From assembly GCA_021811525.1 (NCBI GenBank), contig JAJZOK010000019.1, positions 1 through 15,770 of the forward strand: a stretch of 15,770 nt of DNA, read 5' to 3'. This stretch comes from Thermoplasmata archaeon. Lineage in GTDB: Archaea > Thermoplasmatota > Thermoplasmata > Thermoplasmatales > Thermoplasmataceae. This document shows, one piece after another, positions 1 to 5,856 of the stretch (positions are counted from its first letter, which is position 1; each line of letters starts with the position of its first letter). The notes beneath the pieces are model-generated. The model was not told the origin of the DNA. It made no database searches and saw only the letters and a program-made list of their open reading frames with translations. Made by a program: the position numbers and the translations under genes.

Positions 1-81
1 CGGGGGGGAGATTTGAACTCCCGAGCTACTAAGAGCAATAGATCTCGAGTCTATCGCCATACCGGGCTAGGCTACCCCGGC
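1..81 (-). tRNA. tRNA-Ser (anticodon CGA), 3' end cut by window edge
   Basis: Read on the minus strand, the sequence folds as a class II tRNA. The acceptor 5' strand is GCCGGGG (81-75), followed by TA and a D arm closed by GCC/GGC. The anticodon stem is ATAGA/TCTAT with the 7-nt loop CTCGAGA, which puts anticodon CGA at 47-45. A long variable arm (GCT/AGC) follows, then a T arm with stem GGGAG/CTCCC and loop TTCAAAT. The long variable arm and CGA anticodon identify serine, reading UCG codons. The acceptor 3' strand begins CCCCG and would end GC plus discriminator beyond base 1, so only about three nucleotides are missing. No intron is visible in the anticodon loop. Confidence 0.93.
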
Positions 82-105
82 CCTTTTCCAAATTATCTTT
101 GGACA

Positions 106-114
106 CATTAAACT
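106..114 (-). promoter_or_regulatory. Possible TATA box of the tRNA-Ser gene
   Basis: The minus strand reads AGTTTAATG here. Its centre is about 28 nt upstream of the tRNA 5' end at 81, the usual archaeal TATA-to-start distance. The site lies between the tRNA and the stop codon of the upstream CoA-binding gene, so the tRNA may have its own promoter. The match is weak and rests mainly on position. Confidence 0.35.
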
Positions 115-116
115 TC

Positions 117-551
117 TCAGGAAGTGCTTAGCCTGGCATGCTCTTTCATCATGCACCTGTCCATCACTACGAGGAGGGAATTTTTCTTCGCAAGTCTGGC
201 AGCCTCCTCATTTACTACACCTTCCTGCATCCACACTGTACTGGGATGAATTTTTAGAGCCTCCTGCACAATGGGCAGCACTGCATCTGATTTCCTGAAG
301 ATATCAACAATATCCACTTTCTTGTCTGCGGGGATTTCCAGAAGGTTCTTGTATGATCTGATCCCCTCCCACTGCTCAATGACCGGATTTACAGGCAGTA
401 TTTCATAACCCTTCTCTTTCAGGTACTTTGCGACCCTGTAGCTATCCCTTTCGGGCTTGTCTGATATTCCAACAACCGCTATAGTCCTGCTTTCCCTGAG
501 TATGGATTTGATCTGTCCCTCGTCGTATGATGCCATACCCAAAAATCCCAT
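117..551 (-). CDS. CoA-binding domain protein (YccU-like)
   Basis: This 144-residue protein is a single Rossmann-fold CoA-binding domain of the small stand-alone type (the CoA_binding_2/YccU family). Visible family motifs are VVGIS (26-30), RDSYRVAKYL (35-44), PVNP (53-56), VDIVDIFR (79-86), MQEGVVNEEA (108-117) and MDRCMMKEH (130-138). The family resembles the nucleotide-binding domain of succinyl-CoA synthetase, but the free-standing members have no settled function; some bind CoA. The start is uncertain. ATG at 551 follows a GGGGG run, while ATG at 536 (MASYDEGQ) gives a more typical N-terminus. The gene diverges from transcription factor S and is followed 35 nt later by the tRNA. Its physiological role is unknown. 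Confidence 0.85.
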   Translation of the reverse strand: MGFLGMASYDEGQIKSILRESRTIAVVGISDKPERDSYRVAKYLKEKGYEILPVNPVIEQWEGIRSYKNLLEIPADKKVDIVDIFRKSDAVLPIVQEALKIHPSTVWMQEGVVNEEAARLAKKNSLLVVMDRCMMKEHARLSTS

Positions 552-584
552 CCCCCATAATAAGGTTCATTGGTGTTAGTCAAT

Positions 585-594
585 GTATTTATAC
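585..594. promoter_or_regulatory. Shared palindromic TATA box between divergent genes
   Basis: The sequence GTATTTATAC has self-complementary arms GTAT/ATAC. On the plus strand its centre lies about 27 nt before the ATG of transcription factor S at 617, which predicts a leaderless message. On the minus strand it would start transcription near 563, just before either candidate start of the CoA-binding gene (551 or 536). No other equally good TATA element is seen in the 65-bp gap, so one box may serve both genes. A further inverted repeat, AGTAA-AA-TTACT, lies at 597-608, next to the predicted plus-strand start. Confidence 0.5.
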
Positions 595-616
595 GTAGTA
601 AAATTACTCACCTTCC

Positions 617-931
617 ATGGCGATGATGTTTTGCCCTAAATGCGGTTCTCTTATGTCACCTTCTGGAGGAAAGTTGGTATGTGGCAGCTGCCATTATACA
701 ATGAGTGCATCAGAAAGCGGAACAGGCCAGATCGTCAGCAAGAGCACCCAGAAAGAGATCATTATGATCAAGGAAGAGAAGGCTGTAGAACCACTGGATT
801 CAGATGCAGTGTGCCCTAAATGCAGGCATATGGGTGCGTATTACCTTCTGAAACAGACAAGATCAGCGGATGAGCCCGAGACCAAATTCTACACGTGTGA
901 AGCATGCGGGCACAGATGGAGGGAATACTGA
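617..931 (+). CDS. tfs: Transcription factor S (TFS), RNA polymerase cleavage factor
   Basis: This 104-residue protein has two zinc ribbons. The N-terminal ribbon uses C6, C9, C22 and C25, resembling RPB9; the C-terminal ribbon uses C66, C69, C94 and C97, resembling the TFIIS catalytic domain. The acidic pair D85-E86 in the RSADEPET loop is the tip that reaches the polymerase active site and stimulates cleavage of backtracked RNA, so this looks like an active cleavage factor rather than one of the inhibitory paralogues. The C-terminus CGHRWREY is typical of the family, and the length is usual for archaeal TFS. The start may be 617 or 623 (MMFCPKCG). The gene sits 63 nt upstream of srp54 and may share or precede its promoter. 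Confidence 0.95.
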   Translation: MAMMFCPKCGSLMSPSGGKLVCGSCHYTMSASESGTGQIVSKSTQKEIIMIKEEKAVEPLDSDAVCPKCRHMGAYYLLKQTRSADEPETKFYTCEACGHRWREY

Positions 932-964
932 TCCCTTTAGCATGTTTTCTGCTTACGCAATAGG

Positions 965-976
965 TTAAAATTAAAT
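965..976 (+). promoter_or_regulatory. TATA box of srp54
   Basis: The A/T stretch TTAAAATTAAAT is centred about 25 nt upstream of the ATG at 995, predicting a leaderless or nearly leaderless srp54 message. A GGTG at 986-989 could act as a weak ribosome-binding site if transcription reads through from the tfs gene. Confidence 0.5.
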
Positions 977-994
977 GATTTACTTGGTGTTATA

Positions 995-2365
995 ATGGTT
1001 CTGGAAAGTCTTGCCGGATCGCTCAGGGAGACCCTGAGAAAGATTTCCCGTTCAAGTTTCATCGACAGGGAGACGATAAAGGAGATTGCCAAGGATGTGC
1101 AGAGGGCACTCCTGAAAGCCGATGTGAATGTGAAGCTTGTGCTTGAACTCTCGGCCACTCTTGAACAGAGGGCAAACGAGGAAAAGCCCCCGGCTGGAAT
1201 GACCGCCCAGGATTACCTTGTAAAGATCGTATACGAGGAACTTCTGAAGATACTTGGTGAGGATTCCAAGCTTACACTGAAAGAACAGACCATAATGCTT
1301 GTCGGTCTGTATGGGCAGGGAAAGACCACCTCGGCAGGAAAGCTCTCCAGATTCTTCCACAGGAAGGGCCTCAGCGTCGGAGTGATAGCAGCAGATGTCC
1401 ACAGGCCTGGCGCTTACGACCAGCTTGAACAGCTCGCAAAGAAGCTCAACGTCCCTTTTTATGGGGAAAAGGGTGAGAAGAACCCCGTAAAGATCATAAA
1501 GAATGGCCTCAAGGCACACAGTGAACTCAAAGTTAAGATTATAGATACCAGCGGAAGGGACTCCCTGAACGACGACCTCATCAAAGAAATCAAGGAGATA
1601 AAGGCAGCCTTCAATCCCGACGAGGTGCTCTTAGTGATTGATGCTACGGTGGGCCAGCAGGCTGGACCTCAGGCTCATACCATTAACGAAGCCGTCGGCA
1701 TAACTGGAGTCATCCTTACCAAAATGGACGGAACCGGTAAAGGAGGCGGTGCCTTAAGCGCTGTGTCCCAAATCCATGCTCCAGTTTACTTCATTGGCAC
1801 TGGGGAGCATCCTGAAGACCTTGAAATCTTCCAGTCCAAGAAATTCCTTTCCAGGCTTCTTGGGCTTGGGGATCTGGAAACACTGCTTGAAGCATTCAAG
1901 GAAACAAACATTTCCGAAGAAGAGGCAGAAGAATCCATGAACAAGCTCATGTCCGGGAAATTCAATCTGAAGGACATGTATGAAATATGGGAGAAATTTG
2001 CCCAGCCTGGCTTGATTTCAAAAATGTTTGACTCGCTTCCCCTTGCAAAGATGCCCGGTGGCAACAAGATTGATTCCAATGCCATAGAAACCGCCCAGGA
2101 AAAACTCAGGAATTACAGGGTGATAATGGATTCAATGACTTACTTTGAACTTGAAAATCCTGATGAGATAAATGCAAAGAGGATCTCCAGGATATCTAAA
2201 GGTTCAGGTCGATCTGAAACTGATATCCGTTCCCTTTTGAGGGAGTTCAAGGCCATGAAGAACAACATGAAGGCCATGAAGGGCAACCGTGGATTCAAGA
2301 AGATGATGAGGGCCCAGATAAAGTCTGGCAACTTCGGCCTGGAAGATACGGAAACTTTGAACTAA
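995..2365 (+). CDS. srp54: Signal recognition particle GTPase SRP54 (Ffh)
   Basis: This 456-residue protein binds 7S RNA and signal sequences and delivers ribosomes to the receptor FtsY at the membrane. Residues 1-90 form the N bundle (the conserved ALLKADVNVKLV). The G domain carries P-loop GLYGQGKTT (104-112), DVHRPGAYDQL (134-144), DTSGR (184-188), TKMDGTGKGGG (242-252) and GTGEHPEDLE (268-277). From about 296 comes the M domain, with GSGRSETDI (403-411) in the RNA-binding helix region and a methionine- and lysine-rich tail (MKNNMKAMKGNRGFKKMM). The length is normal for archaea. Two G motifs deviate from the common GLQGSGKTT and DTAGR forms, but the catalytic residues remain. The stop overlaps that of the convergent flavoprotein by 4 nt. 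Confidence 0.97.
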   Translation: MVLESLAGSLRETLRKISRSSFIDRETIKEIAKDVQRALLKADVNVKLVLELSATLEQRANEEKPPAGMTAQDYLVKIVYEELLKILGEDSKLTLKEQTIMLVGLYGQGKTTSAGKLSRFFHRKGLSVGVIAADVHRPGAYDQLEQLAKKLNVPFYGEKGEKNPVKIIKNGLKAHSELKVKIIDTSGRDSLNDDLIKEIKEIKAAFNPDEVLLVIDATVGQQAGPQAHTINEAVGITGVILTKMDGTGKGGGALSAVSQIHAPVYFIGTGEHPEDLEIFQSKKFLSRLLGLGDLETLLEAFKETNISEEEAEESMNKLMSGKFNLKDMYEIWEKFAQPGLISKMFDSLPLAKMPGGNKIDSNAIETAQEKLRNYRVIMDSMTYFELENPDEINAKRISRISKGSGRSETDIRSLLREFKAMKNNMKAMKGNRGFKKMMRAQIKSGNFGLEDTETLN

Positions 2366-3495
2366 GGTTCTATTCCTATCCTTTCCTGAATTTCCCTAAT
2401 GGTCAAACCTGATCTGGACAGGATTTCTCCAACAGAAACCTCATTGTAATCATATTGGGAAAGTTCGGAAAATAAGGCAGCCAACTGATCAAAACTGGCT
2501 TTGGATAATATCTCCCTGAACTGTAGCTGGACCCTCATCCCTTTCAAAAGAATTTCCCCGATCTTTCCGGAATATAATCCTAATGCCTCCTCTCCGGAAT
2601 TTCTGGATTCAATTATTGCCTGTGCTGCCAACCTTCCGGAAATTACAGATTCCCTGAAACCAGTCAGGAAGAACCCGTCATACAGCCCTGCAGCTATGCC
2701 AGCATTGATGATCCTGCCTTCCCCCGGGATTGACTCCCCTGCAAGAATAACATCCTTGTTTCCTGAAATGATCTCCCTGCCATGGCCTTTTTCATTGTGT
2801 GCAGTCTCAAAAAGACCAAGCGAGTCGCTGATGCTTACGTGGTTGAACTGGTTATTGCCTCTTGGAACCATGTAGTTCAAGTTTGATCCTGCGATAAGAT
2901 CAACAACCGGGGTCAGTGAGGTTTCATTTGCGATTAAGCGGCCGTAATTGTATCTGAACCTCCTTCCATCCGCGTTCTCACCTTTCACTCCTAAGGATGG
3001 GGGACCGATTGCCAATACCACATGCTTGGCGATAACTGATGCGATTCTGCCGCCTTCCTTGTATTTTACAGTTAAGTGCCCATCTGTCTGGGTCGCATCA
3101 ATGAATTCTGATCTTATCCTTAACCTGGCTCCAGCCAGCACAGCCCTTGAAATTAACTCCTTGTCGAGGCGATCCCTTTCCACCACTGTATTGAATGCAT
3201 CACCCTCCCCCATATCTGGATGAAAGAAAAATGACTTTTTGCCTGCCCTCAGTTCGATATTTTCAGGCTCAATGAGCCTGACCCTATTGTCTTCCCATAA
3301 TCCTTCCATTTCCGGTAGTCTCATGTTTACCAGATCTGCACAGATAACGGGAGCTCCAATCTCCATTTTAGAATCAAGGACAAGTGTGCGGAAACCTTCC
3401 TCGGAGAGCTTCAGCGCAGCGGTTGAGCCAGCCGGTCCTGCCCCGACAACCACGACATCGGCATAGTTTCCGGAATTGTTTTTCTGGCTCATCAT
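2362..3495 (-). CDS. Divergent geranylgeranyl-reductase-family FAD oxidoreductase
   Basis: This FAD-dependent oxidoreductase of about 377 residues has an N-terminal dinucleotide-binding motif, VVVVGAGPAGSTAA, and the family element VERDRLDKEL; its length and general plan fit the geranylgeranyl reductase family. Typical members saturate double bonds of archaeal isoprenoid lipids. Here the substrate-side signature YxWxFP is replaced by LNYMVPRG, and the second FAD motif, usually GDAA, reads AGESIPGEGRI. Substrate and even activity are therefore uncertain. An upstream ATG at 3516 exists, but a TATA-like element near 3529-3541 would start transcription around 3508, favouring ATG 3495 or 3492. The gene is divergent from a canonical reductase (3694-5139) and convergent with srp54, overlapping it by 4 nt. 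Confidence 0.8.
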   Translation of the reverse strand: MMSQKNNSGNYADVVVVGAGPAGSTAALKLSEEGFRTLVLDSKMEIGAPVICADLVNMRLPEMEGLWEDNRVRLIEPENIELRAGKKSFFFHPDMGEGDAFNTVVERDRLDKELISRAVLAGARLRIRSEFIDATQTDGHLTVKYKEGGRIASVIAKHVVLAIGPPSLGVKGENADGRRFRYNYGRLIANETSLTPVVDLIAGSNLNYMVPRGNNQFNHVSISDSLGLFETAHNEKGHGREIISGNKDVILAGESIPGEGRIINAGIAAGLYDGFFLTGFRESVISGRLAAQAIIESRNSGEEALGLYSGKIGEILLKGMRVQLQFREILSKASFDQLAALFSELSQYDYNEVSVGEILSRSGLTIREIQERIGIEP

Positions 3496-3528
3496 GGGGA
3501 TTACCGTCAGGCACATGATGTGGCATTC

Positions 3529-3541
3529 GCATAATTTTTTT
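3529..3541 (-). promoter_or_regulatory. TATA-like element and inverted copy of the intergenic repeat
   Basis: The minus strand reads AAAAAAATTATGC. It lies about 26 nt before a likely transcription start near 3508 for the minus-strand flavoprotein gene, so it may be that gene's TATA region. It also matches 11 of 13 bases of the repeat GAAAAAGTTATGC found twice on the plus strand at 3552 and 3600, so promoter and putative operator may overlap here. Confidence 0.35.
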
Positions 3542-3551
3542 GCACTTCCAT

Positions 3552-3565
3552 GAAAAAGTTATGCA
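3552..3565 (+). repeat. Direct repeat copy 1, GAAAAAGTTATGCA
   Basis: This 14-bp sequence recurs exactly at 3600-3613, 48 bp downstream in the same orientation, within the 198-bp gap between two divergent flavoprotein genes. A near-copy lies on the opposite strand at 3529-3541. The arrangement suggests protein-binding sites, which is inference only. Confidence 0.7.
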
Positions 3566-3599
3566 GGGCAGGTTACATGGGTAGCCAACGCGGTATGAG

Positions 3600-3613
3600 G
3601 AAAAAGTTATGCA
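3600..3613 (+). repeat. Direct repeat copy 2, GAAAAAGTTATGCA
   Basis: This is an exact 14-bp copy of the sequence at 3552-3565. It directly abuts an inverted repeat at 3614-3631 and lies about 40 bp upstream of the TATA box of the canonical reductase gene. Confidence 0.7.
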
Positions 3614-3631
3614 ATGCACAGAACTGTGCAT
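3614..3631. promoter_or_regulatory. Operator-like inverted repeat ATGCACA-N4-TGTGCAT
   Basis: Two perfect 7-bp arms flank the spacer GAAC. The element ends 21 bp upstream of the TATA box at 3653-3660. That is a usual place for a dimeric archaeal regulator, which could recruit or block the basal factors. The regulator is unknown and no binding evidence is available. Confidence 0.5.
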
Positions 3632-3652
3632 ATTTGGTTCCGCTAAACAAGG

Positions 3653-3660
3653 TTTAAATA
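3653..3660 (+). promoter_or_regulatory. TATA box of the geranylgeranyl reductase gene
   Basis: TTTAAATA is a near-consensus archaeal TATA box. It predicts a transcription start near 3682-3684 and a leader of about 10 nt before ATG 3694. It is one of the strongest promoter matches in the window. Confidence 0.6.
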
Positions 3661-3693
3661 TCGTCGAATATACAGAGAACCTAGTAGGTTTCC

Positions 3694-5139
3694 ATGAAAA
3701 GTGGCGGAGAATACGATATAATTGTTGCCGGTGCAGGTTTGGCAGGAACCCTTGCCGCGGCTGCCGCAGCTAGAAAAGGCAAAAATGTTCTATTGCTTGA
3801 CAGAAACCCCGAAGCAGAGGTCGGAAAGAAGACCGTATGGGGATGGACCTGCGGCGATGCAGTTGCAGGATCTCACATTGATTTTGTTCAGAAAAAAATG
3901 GGCGTGCAGTTCGGGCAGCCTGAACTTGACAGGAGAGTTGACGGAGTGTACGCACTTTCTCCTGATCTCAAGACCAAGTTCATGTTTGAAGGTGTTGGCT
4001 ATACCCTTGACAGGCCGGAATTTGAATCAAAGCTTCTCCAGATATCAAAGACCTCAGGTGCCCACTACATGAGCCAGTTTGAGGTCCAGGGCCCAATTAT
4101 TGAAGACAAGAAAGTGGTCGGGATATATGGCAGAGATAAGGACAAGGAAGAATTCACTTTCAGATCCAAGGTAGTAATAGATGCCCTTGGAATCTCCACT
4201 GTCATAAGGAGGAATCTCCCTGAAAACCCTTATGTGGACAGGGTAGTCGATATAGATGACGTGGAATCCACTGGAAGATACATTTACGAGTTTGAGTTGA
4301 ACGGCGAGGACCTCGCCTATTATGACAGGGACAATGCCCTGATCCACCTGAACAACGTGATGGCCCCTGGCGGTTACGGATGGGTATTCCCCAAGAGCGG
4401 AAACAGGGTCAATATAGGCCTTGGAGTGCAGAAAAAGAGCCTTGACATAAGAAACGCAAAACTTGGAAAGAAAGACAACCTCCAGACACTCATTGATGAA
4501 TACGTGAAATGGAATCCATTGTTAAAGAACCTAAAGCTCTGGAACAAAAACAACAATGGAAAGGGCTCCTGGTCCGTCGCAGTGAGAAGGAATATGGAGA
4601 GCCTTGTTTACAATGGTTACATGGGTGCAGGGGACAGCATGGTAATGCCAAATCCAATCAGTGCAGGAGGAATAGGCCCTGCCCTTATATCAGGCATACT
4701 GGCTGGAGAGAATGCAGCAAAGGCCATAGAGGCAAACGATACTTCGGTTAAGGGCCTCTGGCAATACAATGTTGACTATAACCAGGCATACGGCAAGAAG
4801 ATGGCAGGAATGGAAGTCTTCAGGATTTACCTGCAGTCATTGAACAACGATATCCTGAACTATGGCATGAGATCCTTCCTTACCACAAAAGAAGCATCAG
4901 ACATTACCCTCGGGCTCATTCCGGAACTCAGCGTGGGAGCGAAGTTCAAGATGGTGCTTAAGGGGGCAAGAAACATCAGTGCATTTACAAACCTCGTCTG
5001 GGCAGTGGGCAGGATGAAGACCATGAATGAAATGTACGAGAAGTACCCTGAGACTCCGGAGACATTCACACCATTCAAGCAGAAAGTCGTTCACATGATA
5101 GAAGAGGCAAAGGAAAGGTTCCCTTCCTCCCCGATCTGA
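3694..5139 (+). CDS. Geranylgeranyl reductase (digeranylgeranylglycerophospholipid reductase family)
   Basis: This 481-residue flavoprotein probably saturates the isoprenoid chains of archaeal membrane lipids using a reduced FAD. It shows the FAD motif VAGAGLAGTLAAAAA (11-25), the conserved WGWTCGDAV region (49-57) including the family cysteine at 53, YGWVFP (228-233), which is the substrate-cavity signature YxWxFP, and the second FAD segment GDSMVMPNPISAGGIGPAL (313-331). It is longer than the roughly 400 residues usual for the family; the excess lies in the C-terminal part, where repeated aromatic and basic helices (about 360-481) may contact the membrane. That role is inference. The gene has its own TATA box and a repeat-rich upstream region shared with a divergent paralogue, and ends in a hairpin terminator. 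Confidence 0.93.
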   Translation: MKSGGEYDIIVAGAGLAGTLAAAAAARKGKNVLLLDRNPEAEVGKKTVWGWTCGDAVAGSHIDFVQKKMGVQFGQPELDRRVDGVYALSPDLKTKFMFEGVGYTLDRPEFESKLLQISKTSGAHYMSQFEVQGPIIEDKKVVGIYGRDKDKEEFTFRSKVVIDALGISTVIRRNLPENPYVDRVVDIDDVESTGRYIYEFELNGEDLAYYDRDNALIHLNNVMAPGGYGWVFPKSGNRVNIGLGVQKKSLDIRNAKLGKKDNLQTLIDEYVKWNPLLKNLKLWNKNNNGKGSWSVAVRRNMESLVYNGYMGAGDSMVMPNPISAGGIGPALISGILAGENAAKAIEANDTSVKGLWQYNVDYNQAYGKKMAGMEVFRIYLQSLNNDILNYGMRSFLTTKEASDITLGLIPELSVGAKFKMVLKGARNISAFTNLVWAVGRMKTMNEMYEKYPETPETFTPFKQKVVHMIEEAKERFPSSPI

Positions 5140-5158
5140 AAATTTAAATAAATTCGTT

Positions 5159-5185
5159 GAAGAGCTTTACTTTTTAGCTCTTTTT
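5159..5185 (+). terminator. Hairpin terminator between convergent reductase and nth genes
   Basis: AAGAGCT (5160-5166) and AGCTCTT (5176-5182) form a perfect 7-bp stem around a 9-nt loop, extended by a G-T pair and followed by a T run (5181-5185). It lies 20 nt after the stop of the plus-strand reductase gene, and its loop contains the nth stop codon (5167-5169). The T run favours termination of the plus-strand transcript; the same hairpin forms in nth RNA but without a T run after it. Archaeal termination often needs only the T run, so the role of the stem is inferred. Confidence 0.5.
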
Positions 5186-5856
5186 ATTGTTTTACCTGTT
5201 GGTTTCATGTTTTGCTTTTCCCGCGATTCTCTGAAGTACTTGCAGTAACTTGAAATCGAGCATTCACTGCATCTTGGCCCTATTGGCCTGCAAATCTTCT
5301 TTCCGAATTCAACGAGAATTGGGTTGAAGCCAAGCCAGTATTCCTCAGGTATAATCTTCCTGAGATCTTGCTCAGTTTCATCAGGGTTTTTAGAGTTCGA
5401 CCAGCCTATCCTGTTGCTGATCCTGTGGACATGTGTATCTACGGCTATGGCCGGCTTGCCAAGTGCATCTGCAAGCACTACGTTAGCAGTTTTCCTTCCA
5501 ACGCCAGGTATGACTGTCAATTCCTCAACTGTATCAGGAACCTTGCCGCCATATTTGTCCATTATTATTGCAGCCGCATCTATGATTCTTTTTGCCTTTA
5601 CAGTTGCAAAACCCACCCGTGATATCAACCCGTACACTTCGTCATATTGTGCCCGGGATAACCCCGTTGCATCAGCATACCTGTTATACAGGTTTCTGGC
5701 TGCGACATCGGTAACCTCATCCTTGGTCCTGTGTGACATTATGGTTGTTATTAGGACCCAGAAAGGATCCTTGAATTCAAAATGATGTGGAGGTGACTGG
5801 CTCTTGATTCCAGCATAAATGGCAGGGAATGTCTCTCTTGCAGTTTTCAGGTTCAT
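5167..5856 (-). CDS. nth: Endonuclease III, DNA glycosylase/AP lyase
   Basis: This 229-residue base-excision repair enzyme removes oxidised pyrimidines and cleaves abasic sites. It carries the helix-hairpin-helix VIPGVGRKTA (115-124) with catalytic K122, catalytic D140 in VDTHVHR, and a C-terminal [4Fe-4S] loop with C189-x6-C196-x2-C199-x5-C205. The segment MSHRTKDE (40-47) is the archaeal form of the SAQATD-like pocket. The frame stays open 13 codons upstream, but ATG at 5856 overlaps the carB stop as ATGA, so translational coupling favours this start. Nth is thus probably the third gene of a carA-carB-nth operon. The tail after the cluster (about 206-229) is rich in lysine and arginine. Confidence 0.95.
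   Translation of the reverse strand: MNLKTARETFPAIYAGIKSQSPPHHFEFKDPFWVLITTIMSHRTKDEVTDVAARNLYNRYADATGLSRAQYDEVYGLISRVGFATVKAKRIIDAAAIIMDKYGGKVPDTVEELTVIPGVGRKTANVVLADALGKPAIAVDTHVHRISNRIGWSNSKNPDETEQDLRKIIPEEYWLGFNPILVEFGKKICRPIGPRCSECSISSYCKYFRESREKQNMKPTGKTIKRAKK

Noticed and set aside
1052..1519. A 155-codon frame antisense to srp54
   Set aside because: It is fully covered by the conserved N and G domains of SRP54 on the other strand; the translation is not protein-like for any family I recognise.
3374..3631. An 85-codon minus-strand frame over the intergenic repeats
   Set aside because: It runs through the repeat cluster into the flavoprotein gene in the wrong frame and has no recognisable domain.
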